From positions 1 through 9,863 of the forward strand of contig JAHDSS010000338.1 of the NCBI GenBank assembly GCA_018432565.1: a stretch of DNA of 9,863 nt, read 5' to 3'. This document shows positions 1 through 7,618 of this stretch, piece after piece. How positions within the stretch are numbered: the stretch's first letter is position 1; every line of letters starts with the position of its first letter. The translations under genes and the position numbers were made by a program. Source of the stretch: Kiritimatiellia bacterium. GTDB lineage: Bacteria > Verrucomicrobiota > Kiritimatiellia > CAIQIC01 > Lenti-01. The notes under the pieces are model-generated. The model ran no database searches. It was given only the letters and a program-made list of their open reading frames with translations, and was not told where the DNA came from.

Positions 1-1
1 C

Positions 2-1612
<1,611 letters not shown>

Positions 1613-1623
1613 GGAAGCAAGGA

Positions 1624-1649
1624 GTCAGGGTTCAGAGGTCAGGGTTCAG
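1624..1649. repeat. 12-bp tandem direct repeat inside terminator arm
   Basis: GTCAGGGTTCAG occurs at 1624-1635 and again at 1638-1649, a period of 14 bases. The second copy contains the upstream arm of the terminator hairpin. The first copy carries the same AGGGTTCAG arm and could compete for the same downstream arm with a longer loop. It may be slipped duplication of the terminator arm or a fragment of a dispersed repeat. Confidence 0.7.
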
Positions 1650-1670
1650 GAAAGAAACTGAACCCTTTTT
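1641..1670 (+). terminator. Rho-independent terminator of glnS
   Basis: A perfect 9-bp stem (AGGGTTCAG at 1641-1649 with CTGAACCCT at 1658-1666) encloses the 8-base loop GAAAGAAA and runs into a T tract at 1666-1670. It starts 28 bases after the glnS stop codon, a classic position and form for an intrinsic terminator. Confidence 0.85.
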
Positions 1671-1745
1671 CGTTCCCAGCCGCTGGCAGGATAGAATGCA
1701 AGTGTCCCGCGCCCATCCCGTCGCTCCGGTTCCGATCAATCCGGA

Positions 1746-1817
1746 TTTTCCACGGTGTGGAAAACTTTTTTCCATAGCGTGGAAAATCGGCGGAAAACTT
1801 TTCCATGGCGTGGAAAA
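1746..1817. repeat. Three copies of a 19-bp near-palindrome (TTTTCCAYRGYGTGGAAAA)
   Basis: Copies lie at 1746-1764, 1768-1786 and 1799-1817. Each has 7-8 bp mirror arms (TTTTCCAY and GTGGAAAA) around a 3-base centre. The centres differ by compensating or silent changes (CGGT, TAGC, TGGC), so the arms and not the middle are conserved. Start-to-start distances are 22 and 31 bp, close to two and three helical turns, which would place all copies on one face of the DNA. The joins between copies (GGAAAAC followed by TTTTCC) can also pair, so alternative stems exist. The array is in the spacer between the glnS terminator and eboD. It could be a multi-site operator or a dispersed intergenic repeat; the sequence alone does not decide. 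Confidence 0.8.
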
Positions 1818-1828
1818 TTTCCATCCCC

Positions 1829-1865
1829 ATCCTGTACATCCTGAAAAATCCTGTCAATCCTGTCC
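1829..1865. repeat. Tandem ATCCTGT 9-bp repeat
   Basis: Four tandem units begin at 1829, 1838, 1848 and 1857: ATCCTGTAC, ATCCTGAAAA, ATCCTGTCA, ATCCTGTCC. A more degenerate echo (GTAATCCCGTCTAATCC) lies at 1891-1907, just before eboD. The strand is almost free of G apart from the CTG steps, so little structure is expected. No coding role is visible. It resembles short tandem intergenic repeats that spread by slippage or by a dispersed element. Confidence 0.7.
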
Positions 1866-1919
1866 AATTCCCCTTCCTCTCTCCCCGCCTGTAATCCCGT
1901 CTAATCCATTATCCCTCCC

Positions 1920-3134
1920 TTGACCACCCACCTCCAGCGCATTGAAGTCCGGCACGCCTTTCCCGTCGTGTTCACCCGCGATCTGTTCGCCCCGCGCAAT
2001 CCCGCGCTCCGCGATGCCGTCGCCCGCGGCCAGCCGGACCGCCGCCACCGCTGCCTGGTCCTGATAGACCGCGGCGTGAAGAAGGCCTTCCCGGATCTGC
2101 CCGCCCGGATCCGCGCCTATTTCCAGGCCCATGCCGATGCCCTTCAACTCGTGCGCCCCCCCCTGATTCTTGCCGGCGGCGAAACCATCAAGCAGTCGGC
2201 CGCCCCCGTCCGCCGGATGCTGGATGCCCTGCGCGCCGGCAACATCTGCCGCCATTCCTATTGCCTCGCCATCGGCGGCGGCGCCTTCCTCGATGCCGCC
2301 GGCCTGGCCGCCGCCCTCTTCCACCGCGGCGTCCGTCATGTCCGCATCCCCACCACCGCCCTCGCCCAATGCGACTCCGGCGTCGGCGTCAAAAACGCCA
2401 TCAATTTTGAAGGCTCCAAAAACCTCCTTGGCACCTTTGCCCCCCCCTGGGCCGTCCTGAACGACGCTGGTTTTCTGGAGTCCCTGCCCCTCCCCCTCCT
2501 GCTCGACGGCATTGCCGAAGCCGTCAAGGTCGCCGCCATCAAGGATGCCGCCTTTTTCCGGTCCATCGAACGCGCCGCGCCGAAAATCGCCCGGCGCGAC
2601 CTGCCCGCCATCCGGCGCATCCTCCAGCGCTGCGCCCTGCTGCATCTGGAACACATCGCCACGTCCGGCGATCCTTTTGAGCTGGGCGCCGCCCGTCCCC
2701 TCGACTACGGCCACTGGGCCGCTCACAAGCTCGAAGCCATGTCCCGCCACCGCCTGTCCCACGGACATGCCGTCGCCATCGGCATCGCCCTCGACGCCCT
2801 CTATGCGGCCTGCCTCGGCCTGCTGCCCGAATCCCAGGCCTGCCGGCTGATCCAAACCCTCCGCGCCTGCGGCCTGCCCGTCTTCGATCCCGAACTGGCC
2901 CGGACCACGCGCCCGGGGCGCCTCGCCGTCCTGGACGGCATCGAAGACTTCCGCGCCCACCTCGGCGGCGAACTCACCGTCACCTTCCCCGCCCCCCTCG
3001 GTTCCCGCGTCGAACTGCACACCATCGACGAAACCCTCATGGCCGACTGCATCGCCGCCCTCGCCGAATGGGGTCAGCCCTTAAATGTTAAATCCCGGGA
3101 GCGAAAGGCTGCAATTCACGGGCTGACCCCATGA
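1920..3134 (+). CDS. eboD: EboD-type 3-dehydroquinate synthase-like sugar phosphate cyclase
   Basis: A 404-residue member of the dehydroquinate synthase fold, which uses NAD and a divalent metal to cyclize sugar phosphates. Pairing with eboE assigns it to the ebo group rather than shikimate AroB. Visible motifs are the NAD-binding glycine block GGGAFLD (residues 119-125), RIPTTALAQCDSGVGVKNAIN (142-162), and predicted metal ligands E200 (GIAEAVK), H265 (DYGH) and H281 (SHGH). The usual HGEAV is HGHAV here. The start is TTG at 1920. An in-frame TAA lies at 1902-1904, no ATG or GTG is available before the conserved N-terminus, and no Shine-Dalgarno site is seen, so initiation may be weak. The stop overlaps the eboE start as ATGA. 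Residues 385-404 come from an inverted-repeat element and lie beyond the expected family end. The natural substrate and product of EboD are not established. Confidence 0.87.
   Translation: MTTHLQRIEVRHAFPVVFTRDLFAPRNPALRDAVARGQPDRRHRCLVLIDRGVKKAFPDLPARIRAYFQAHADALQLVRPPLILAGGETIKQSAAPVRRMLDALRAGNICRHSYCLAIGGGAFLDAAGLAAALFHRGVRHVRIPTTALAQCDSGVGVKNAINFEGSKNLLGTFAPPWAVLNDAGFLESLPLPLLLDGIAEAVKVAAIKDAAFFRSIERAAPKIARRDLPAIRRILQRCALLHLEHIATSGDPFELGAARPLDYGHWAAHKLEAMSRHRLSHGHAVAIGIALDALYAACLGLLPESQACRLIQTLRACGLPVFDPELARTTRPGRLAVLDGIEDFRAHLGGELTVTFPAPLGSRVELHTIDETLMADCIAALAEWGQPLNVKSRERKAAIHGLTP
3070..3130. mobile_element. 61-bp REP/MITE-like inverted-repeat element at the eboD-eboE junction
   Basis: Perfect 11-bp ends GGGGTCAGCCC (3070-3080) and GGGCTGACCCC (3120-3130) enclose a 39-base centre. 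The centre begins TTAAATGTTAAAT, which is AT-rich and unlike the flanking C-rich coding sequence. The element starts inside the Trp384 codon of eboD and ends on the base before the eboE ATG. The form (short, non-coding, GGGGTCAG ends) is like palindromic elements mobilized by REP-associated tyrosine transposases (TnpA-REP/RAYT). No transposase is in the window, and mobility is an inference. Confidence 0.65.
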
Positions 3135-4240
3135 CGCCGTTTCCGCTTTCCTTCTGTCTGAACGCCTGCGACGCCTCGACGTGGAAGGCCGCGCAGAAAA
3201 GTCTCGACACCCTGATCCCGGCGGTCAAGGCCCTCGTCGCTCCCCGCCGCCCGTTTCCCGTCAGCCTCCACCTGGGCAACCGCGCCCTGGGGGAGGCCCT
3301 GTCCCGGGCAAACGACCTGCACACATGGCTGGAGGCCCACGGCTGTTTTCTGGCCGCGCTCAACGCCTTCCCCTACGGACGGTTTCAAAACGTCCGAGTC
3401 AAAACCAACGTGTACCGCCCGAACTGGACCGATCCGGACCGCCTGGCCTATACCCGCCGGGCCGTCGCGTTCCTGAGCGGATTTCTTCCGGAAGGCGGGA
3501 CGGGCACCGTCACCACCGTTCCCGGCGGATGGAGCGGTGACTGGATCTCGCCCGACGACGACCGCGAGGCGCTGAAGAATCTGCGGAAGGCCGCGGGCAC
3601 CTGCCGCGAAGTGGAAGGGGCCACCGGCCGCCGCATCAGACTGGCCATCGAACCCGAACCCGGCTGCGCCTGGGAACTCTTTGACCGCCGCCTCGGCCGC
3701 CTGGGCCCGGAGGTCGGCTGGTGCCTCGATACCTGCCATGCCGCCGTGGAGTTCCGCTCCATTGATCACCTCGACTGGAAACGCATTGTCCGCGTGCAGG
3801 TGTCCGCCGCGATCGAGTGCGACAACACGCCCGCCGCGCGCGCCGCCCTGGCCCCTTTTGCCGAACCCCGATTCCTCCACCAGACCCGCGCCGCCCTCGA
3901 CGGAGAGCTCATCGGCGAATGGCCCGACCTGACCGACGCTCTCCCGGATCTGCCGAAACTGCCGAAGCAAGCCGTGGTCCGCACCCATTACCACGTGCCG
4001 CTGACGTGGAAAGGAGCCGGCCCCCTGCGCTCCACCCGCCACCTCCTCACCCCCGCCTTTTTCCGGCAGGCCCGCCGCGCCTTCTGCGAAGTCGAAACCT
4101 ACACCTATTCGGTGCTTCCCGACGCTCTGCGCCCCCGCCCCCTCGCCGAATCCATCGCCGCCGAGCTGCGCTGGGCAGCCCAAGGCTACGGTTCGTCTTC
4201 GTCCTCGAAGCGGAATACGGTTTCCCCCGGCTTGGCGTAG
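3131..4240 (+). CDS. eboE: EboE-type metabolite traffic protein (TIM-barrel, sugar isomerase-like)
   Basis: A 369-residue protein of the xylose isomerase/AP endonuclease-like TIM-barrel type, matching EboE. Family blocks seen are the N-terminal FCLNACDASTW (8-18), LNAFPYGRFQNVRVKTNVYRP (77-97), IEPEPG (173-178), CLDTCHAAVEF (198-208), RTHYHVPL (284-291) and ETYTYSVLP (322-330). E174, D200, H203, H286 and H288 are plausible metal-site residues. In cyanobacteria, algal-type and other bacteria, ebo genes are linked to export of secondary metabolites such as the scytonemin precursor to the periplasm; the biochemical role of EboE is unknown. It begins at the ATG overlapping the eboD stop (ATGA), so the pair is probably translationally coupled. 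The conserved body ends near residue 348 (AELRW). The remaining tail (SSSSSKRNTVSPGLA) is encoded on DNA that is the 3' end of ftsB in the other direction, and looks like run-on to the next stop. Confidence 0.87.
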   Translation: MTPFPLSFCLNACDASTWKAAQKSLDTLIPAVKALVAPRRPFPVSLHLGNRALGEALSRANDLHTWLEAHGCFLAALNAFPYGRFQNVRVKTNVYRPNWTDPDRLAYTRRAVAFLSGFLPEGGTGTVTTVPGGWSGDWISPDDDREALKNLRKAAGTCREVEGATGRRIRLAIEPEPGCAWELFDRRLGRLGPEVGWCLDTCHAAVEFRSIDHLDWKRIVRVQVSAAIECDNTPAARAALAPFAEPRFLHQTRAALDGELIGEWPDLTDALPDLPKLPKQAVVRTHYHVPLTWKGAGPLRSTRHLLTPAFFRQARRAFCEVETYTYSVLPDALRPRPLAESIAAELRWAAQGYGSSSSSKRNTVSPGLA

Positions 4241-4482
4241 CCCAGTTTCTCCCGGGCAATTTTCTCGATAAAGCGCGGATCCTCCTGCAGCCGGGCCTGC
4301 TTCAGCCGCAGCATCCGCAGCGCTTCGGCCTCCCGCTGGATGTCCAGCCGCAGCTCCGCCGCCCGCGCCCGCAGCTCCCGCTGACGCTCGATCAGCGGCA
4401 GAAAAAGCCGGACCACAATCCCGATGACAAGGACCACGCTCGCAATCAGGCAGATCCGCTGGATGAACTTCAAATAGTCCAT
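4186..4482 (-). CDS. ftsB: FtsB/DivIC-type septum formation initiator protein
   Basis: A small bitopic division protein of 98 residues, close to E. coli FtsB (about 103). It has one membrane segment (about residues 8-29, LIASVVLVIGIVVRLFL), then a charged coiled coil (about 31-65, rich in E, R, Q with Leu/Ala heptads), then the family block DPRFIEKIAREKLGYAKPGE (68-87). The tail is acidic (EDEDEP). Such proteins join FtsL and FtsQ/DivIB in the divisome and help activate septal peptidoglycan synthesis. The ATG at 4482 is preferred: TAGG lies 9 bases upstream and protein length fits. An ATG three codons earlier (4491) directly abuts that TAGG, and the ATG at 4587 would add a low-complexity Gly/Arg stretch not seen in the family. 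It converges on eboE with a 55-base overlap and has no room for a separate terminator. FtsB and DivIC cannot be told apart from sequence alone. Confidence 0.88.
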   Translation of the reverse strand: MDYLKFIQRICLIASVVLVIGIVVRLFLPLIERQRELRARAAELRLDIQREAEALRMLRLKQARLQEDPRFIEKIAREKLGYAKPGETVFRFEDEDEP

Positions 4483-4491
4483 GGCCCGCAT

Positions 4492-4495
4492 CCTA
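4492..4495 (-). promoter_or_regulatory. Shine-Dalgarno site choosing the ftsB start
   Basis: TAGG (minus strand) ends 9 bases before the ATG at 4482 and directly touches the ATG at 4491. This spacing favours 4482. A stronger AGGAGG lies further upstream, 16 bases before the ATG at 4491, too far to serve either start. Confidence 0.45.
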
Positions 4496-4599
4496 CCGTT
4501 TCCCGATCCTCCTGCGCAACCCCCGCCGCGCCGGCCCCGCCCCTGCATTTTTTCTGACTTTCCGTTGTTCCCGCCTCCGGAATGCACTAGGATCGCGCC

Positions 4600-4647
4600 A
4601 TGGTTCAGTTGCAGATCACACCCCCCACCGACGGGAGCCCGCCATGA
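4600..4647 (+). CDS. Possible 15-codon leader ORF before the acyl ligase fusion
   Basis: ATG at 4600 opens a 15-residue frame (MVQLQITPPTDGSPP) ending in TGA at 4645-4647, which overlaps the main ATG at 4644 as ATGA. AGGA at 4589-4592 lies 7 bases before its start, a good ribosome-binding distance. The arrangement would allow translational coupling. The gene downstream also has its own site (GGGAG at 4633-4637), so the leader may be chance. No function can be named. Confidence 0.25.
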   Translation: MVQLQITPPTDGSPP

Positions 4648-7172
4648 CGACGCCCACTAACGCCGAACCGGCCTTCACCCTCCTGCGCCCCCTGCCGTCC
4701 ACGGCCGTGTTCTGGCAGGAGACGGAAATCACCCGGTCCGACCTGCTGGCCCATTCCGCCGCCCTGGCGTCGCTCTATTTCTCCGCCCCCGGCGAGCGCA
4801 TCGTCCTCTTCTCCGAAAACCGGCCGGAATGGATCACCGCCCTGCTGTCCATCTGGCGCAACCATTGCATCGCCGTTCCCGTGGATGCCATGAGCCCCGC
4901 CCCGGAACTGGCCTATGTCCTCGGCCAGACCGAACCCGTCGCCCTCTTCTGCTCCGCCAAAACCCGGCCCGTCGCGCAGGATGCCCTCCGTTCCCTGCCC
5001 GCCCTGTCCGTCCGCGTCATTTGCTTCGACGAAGAGGAATTCCCCGCCATGCCCTCCGGCGCCCTCGCGTCCGCCCCGCTCGCGTCCGGAACCGCCGACA
5101 CGCTGGCGGCCATCCTCTATACCTCCGGCACCACCGGAAACCCCAAGGGCGTCATGCTCACGTTCGGCAACCTCAAGGTCAACCTGGAATCCGTCTGCGA
5201 CCGCGTACCCATCTTCCGTCCTGAAAGCCGCACCTTCGCCCTGCTGCCGTTCCACCATATCCTCCCCCTGATGGGCTGCATCCTGGCCCCGCTGTACTCC
5301 GGCGGCACCATCATCCTGTCGCATTCCCTCGACCCCGCCGAAATGGTCGCCACCATGCGCCGCCGCAAGGCCACCATCCTCATCGGCGTACCGCGGCTCT
5401 ATGCGCTGTTCCGCAAAGCAATCATGGACAACCTGCACAAATCCCCCGTCGGCCGCCTGCTCCACCGCCTGTCCGCCGCCATCAACCGCCTGGGCGTCTC
5501 CCGCGTCCTTCTTTTCCCCGTGCAGAAAAAGTTCGGCGGCCACCTTCGCCAGATGGTGTCCGGCGGCGCCCCCCTCGACCGCGACGTCGCCCGCGACCTG
5601 ACCCTCTGCGGGTTCCAGGTGCTGGAAGGCTACGGCATGACCGAATGCGCCCCCATGATCACCTTCCCCCGGCCCGAAGCCGTCCGGCTCGGCTCCTGCG
5701 GCCAGCCCTGCCTGCCCGATTCCGTGCGCATCGAAGACGGCGAAGTCCTCGCCCGCGGCCCCCACGTCACCCCCGGCTACTGGCGCAATGCCGAGGCCAC
5801 CGCCGAAGCCATCCAGGACGGCTGGCTCCATACCGGCGACCTCGGCTATCTCGACACCGACAACTTCCTCTTCATTACCGGCCGCAAAAAGGAAATCATC
5901 GTTCTGCCCAACGGCAAAAAGGTCAATCCCGCCGAACTCGAAGAGAAACTGGCCGGCCTCTCCCCCGACATCAAAGAGGTGGCGGTCACGTTCCGCGACG
6001 ACCTGCTCCATGCCCTGATCGTCCCGCAACCCGGCTTCCTCGACGGCATCCCCGCCGCCCAGGCCGAGCATTTCCGATGGAAACTGCTCGAACCCTACAA
6101 CCGCCTCGCCCCCCCCGCCAAGAAAATCACCCAGCTGACCATCGTCACCGGCGAACTGCCGCGCACCCGCCTCAGCAAGCTCAAGCGCCATGAACTCTCC
6201 GCCCTGGCCGTCGGCACCTTCTCCGGCGATTCCACCCCCGCGCCCCGGCCCGAAGATCTCGGCCCCGCCTATGAAGCCTTTGACCGCTTCCTGCGCACCG
6301 AACTCGACTGCCTGCGCGTCGCGCCCACCGCCCACTGGGAAATGGACCTGGCCCTCGATTCCCTCGCCCGCCTTTCCGTCCTGATCTTCATCGAAAAAAC
6401 GTTCGGCGTGAAACTCCCCGAAAGCGTTTTCCAGGAATTCCCCACGGTGCTCGCCCTGGCCAAGCACGCCGACGAACACCGGCTCTATTTCCGGGAACGC
6501 GCCGGCAGCTGGGACTCCCTGCTCAAGGCCCGCGACGGCGACACTCCCCTGCAGCTTCCCCGTTCGGGATGGGTGCATCCTTTCCTCAAAATGCTGCTGG
6601 GCGGCATCCTGCGCCTGATCTTCCGCGTGCGGGCCGAAGGCCGCGAACACATCCCCGCCCGCACCCCCTGCATCCTGGTCGCCAATCACCAGTCCTACAT
6701 CGACGGCCTGTTTGTCTCAATGTTCCTGAACAACGCCTTCCTGCGCCGCACATTCTATTACGCCAAGCGCAAGCACGTGAAAAAAGGCCTGCTGGAATGG
6801 CTCGCCCGCAACAGCAATGTCATCGTGGTCGAAGTCGGACGCGACGTGCAGCTCTCCCTGCAAATGATGGCCCAGGCCATCCGCCAGGGGGGGAATCTGC
6901 TGATCTTCCCGGAAGGCACCCGCTCCGAGGACGGCCAGCTCGGCGACTTCAAAGGCACCTTTGCCGCCCTGGCGCTGGAGCTGAAGGTCCCCGTCATTCC
7001 CGTCGCCATCAGCGGCGCCATCCGCGCGCTGCCCCGCGGACGCCGCATCCCCCGCTTCCTGACCCGCGTCACCGTCCGCTTCCTCCCGCCTATCCCCATC
7101 GAAGCCGATACCACCGAATCCACTCTGGCCGACGCCGCCCGCGACGCCATCGCCCGCCATCTGATCCAGTAG
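4644..7172 (+). CDS. Acyl-adenylate ligase / acyl carrier protein / PlsC acyltransferase fusion
   Basis: An 842-residue three-part enzyme. Residues 1 to about 525 are an ANL-family acyl-adenylate ligase: P-loop YTSGTTGNPKG (159-169), EGYGMTE (328-334), HTGDLGYLD (396-404), GRKKEIIVLPNGKKVNP (413-429) and the C-terminal catalytic lysine in PRTRLSKLKR (probably K512). Residues about 540-612 form an acyl carrier protein domain with the phosphopantetheine serine S573 in LALDSLA. Residues about 645-842 form a PlsC/LPLAT acyltransferase with NHQSYID (681-687, NHx4D) and FPEGTRS (755-761). The likely cycle is activation of a free fatty acid, loading onto the built-in ACP, and transfer to a lysophospholipid or glycerol phosphate at the membrane. 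E. coli Aas has the acyltransferase first and no internal ACP, so the order is different. The start is supported by GGGAG 6 bases upstream. No major facilitator domain is present. The substrate is inferred only. Confidence 0.9.
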   Translation: MTTPTNAEPAFTLLRPLPSTAVFWQETEITRSDLLAHSAALASLYFSAPGERIVLFSENRPEWITALLSIWRNHCIAVPVDAMSPAPELAYVLGQTEPVALFCSAKTRPVAQDALRSLPALSVRVICFDEEEFPAMPSGALASAPLASGTADTLAAILYTSGTTGNPKGVMLTFGNLKVNLESVCDRVPIFRPESRTFALLPFHHILPLMGCILAPLYSGGTIILSHSLDPAEMVATMRRRKATILIGVPRLYALFRKAIMDNLHKSPVGRLLHRLSAAINRLGVSRVLLFPVQKKFGGHLRQMVSGGAPLDRDVARDLTLCGFQVLEGYGMTECAPMITFPRPEAVRLGSCGQPCLPDSVRIEDGEVLARGPHVTPGYWRNAEATAEAIQDGWLHTGDLGYLDTDNFLFITGRKKEIIVLPNGKKVNPAELEEKLAGLSPDIKEVAVTFRDDLLHALIVPQPGFLDGIPAAQAEHFRWKLLEPYNRLAPPAKKITQLTIVTGELPRTRLSKLKRHELSALAVGTFSGDSTPAPRPEDLGPAYEAFDRFLRTELDCLRVAPTAHWEMDLALDSLARLSVLIFIEKTFGVKLPESVFQEFPTVLALAKHADEHRLYFRERAGSWDSLLKARDGDTPLQLPRSGWVHPFLKMLLGGILRLIFRVRAEGREHIPARTPCILVANHQSYIDGLFVSMFLNNAFLRRTFYYAKRKHVKKGLLEWLARNSNVIVVEVGRDVQLSLQMMAQAIRQGGNLLIFPEGTRSEDGQLGDFKGTFAALALELKVPVIPVAISGAIRALPRGRRIPRFLTRVTVRFLPPIPIEADTTESTLADAARDAIARHLIQ

Positions 7173-7289
7173 AACGGCGTTTTCAGCGCTTATCCCTCAT
7201 GGCCTTCCCCGTGGAGCAGAGGCTCCTGTTCCAGGACGGACATTCGTGAACCGCCATCACGGGATCGAGTCATTTTCGGACAAGCACCC

Positions 7290-7399
7290 TATCGGTGTTT
7301 ATAAACTTCGATACGCTATTATTTCCCTCTGATTTCAGTGGGTTAAGGCATTTCCGGCATTGCCTTTCAGTAAAACCATATCGGTGTTTATAAACACCG
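7290..7399. repeat. 17-bp direct repeat ending in an 18-bp perfect palindrome
   Basis: TATCGGTGTTTATAAAC is present at 7290-7306 and 7379-7395, 89 bases apart. At the second copy the following bases complete a perfect palindrome CGGTGTTTATAAACACCG (7382-7399). The first copy keeps only the inner TTTATAAA symmetry. Between them AAGGCA (7335-7340) and TGCCTT (7351-7356) form a small hairpin. The layout could be a pair of operators, or the two ends of a short non-autonomous element. Confidence 0.7.
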
Positions 7400-7618
7400 T
7401 ACACCCCTCTCGGCGGGCAGCTTCTGGGCCGCGTGTGCCGAGAGATTATGGGCCTTTCCCAGAGAGGGCGGCTGAAACCCTGACGCATCCCCGCTCTATC
7501 CCCATGGTTTCGCCGGCTCTCACACAGCTGGCTAATGAATTCCCGTCGCTCGACTCAGGACGGCATGAATATTTTAGGTTTCATGAAAACGGTTTAACGC
7601 TTTTTTGCATTTCCGGCA
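7338..7618. repeat. Two distant copies of GCATTTCCGGCA
   Basis: The 12-mer lies at 7338-7349 and 7607-7618. Both copies follow a GGTTAA or GGTTTAA sequence by a few bases. The second copy is about 35 bases before the rpiB-deoC start, a place where a regulator could act. A shared repeat origin is equally possible. Confidence 0.5.
7405..7468 (+). ncRNA. Candidate structured leader RNA with alternative pairings
   Basis: CTCTCGGC (7407-7414) pairs perfectly with GCCGAGAG (7437-7444). The overlapping CCCTCTC (7405-7411) pairs perfectly with GAGAGGG (7462-7468) instead, and these two stems exclude each other. TGGG (7449-7452) and CCCA (7458-7461) form a small hairpin compatible with either. This resembles a switching 5' leader but matches no RNA family that I recognise, and no following T tract is seen. 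Transcription of this stretch is not shown. Confidence 0.25.

Noticed and set aside
1746..1865. CRISPR array
   Set aside because: Repeat units are 19 bp with 3-12 base gaps, then 9-bp tandem units; there are no spacer-sized unique segments and no cas genes.
1854..3020. Minus-strand frame of 388 codons opposite eboD
   Set aside because: Same Gly-rich shadow composition, no recognisable motif; the plus strand carries the dehydroquinate-synthase motifs.
4605..6689. Open frame of 694 codons on the minus strand opposite the acyl ligase fusion
   Set aside because: Its product is a low-complexity Gly/Ala/Glu/Asp/Gln-rich sequence typical of the antisense of C-ending codons, and the plus strand encodes clear ligase, ACP and PlsC motifs.
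7204..7261. Terminator of the acyl ligase fusion
   Set aside because: The hairpins at 7213-7226 and 7245-7261 have only 5-bp stems and no following T tract.
7270..7488. 72-codon minus-strand frame in the BMC leader
   Set aside because: It spans the repeated TATCGGTGTTTATAAAC sites and the inverted repeats, has no recognised domain and no good ribosome site; the DNA looks like regulatory or repeat sequence.
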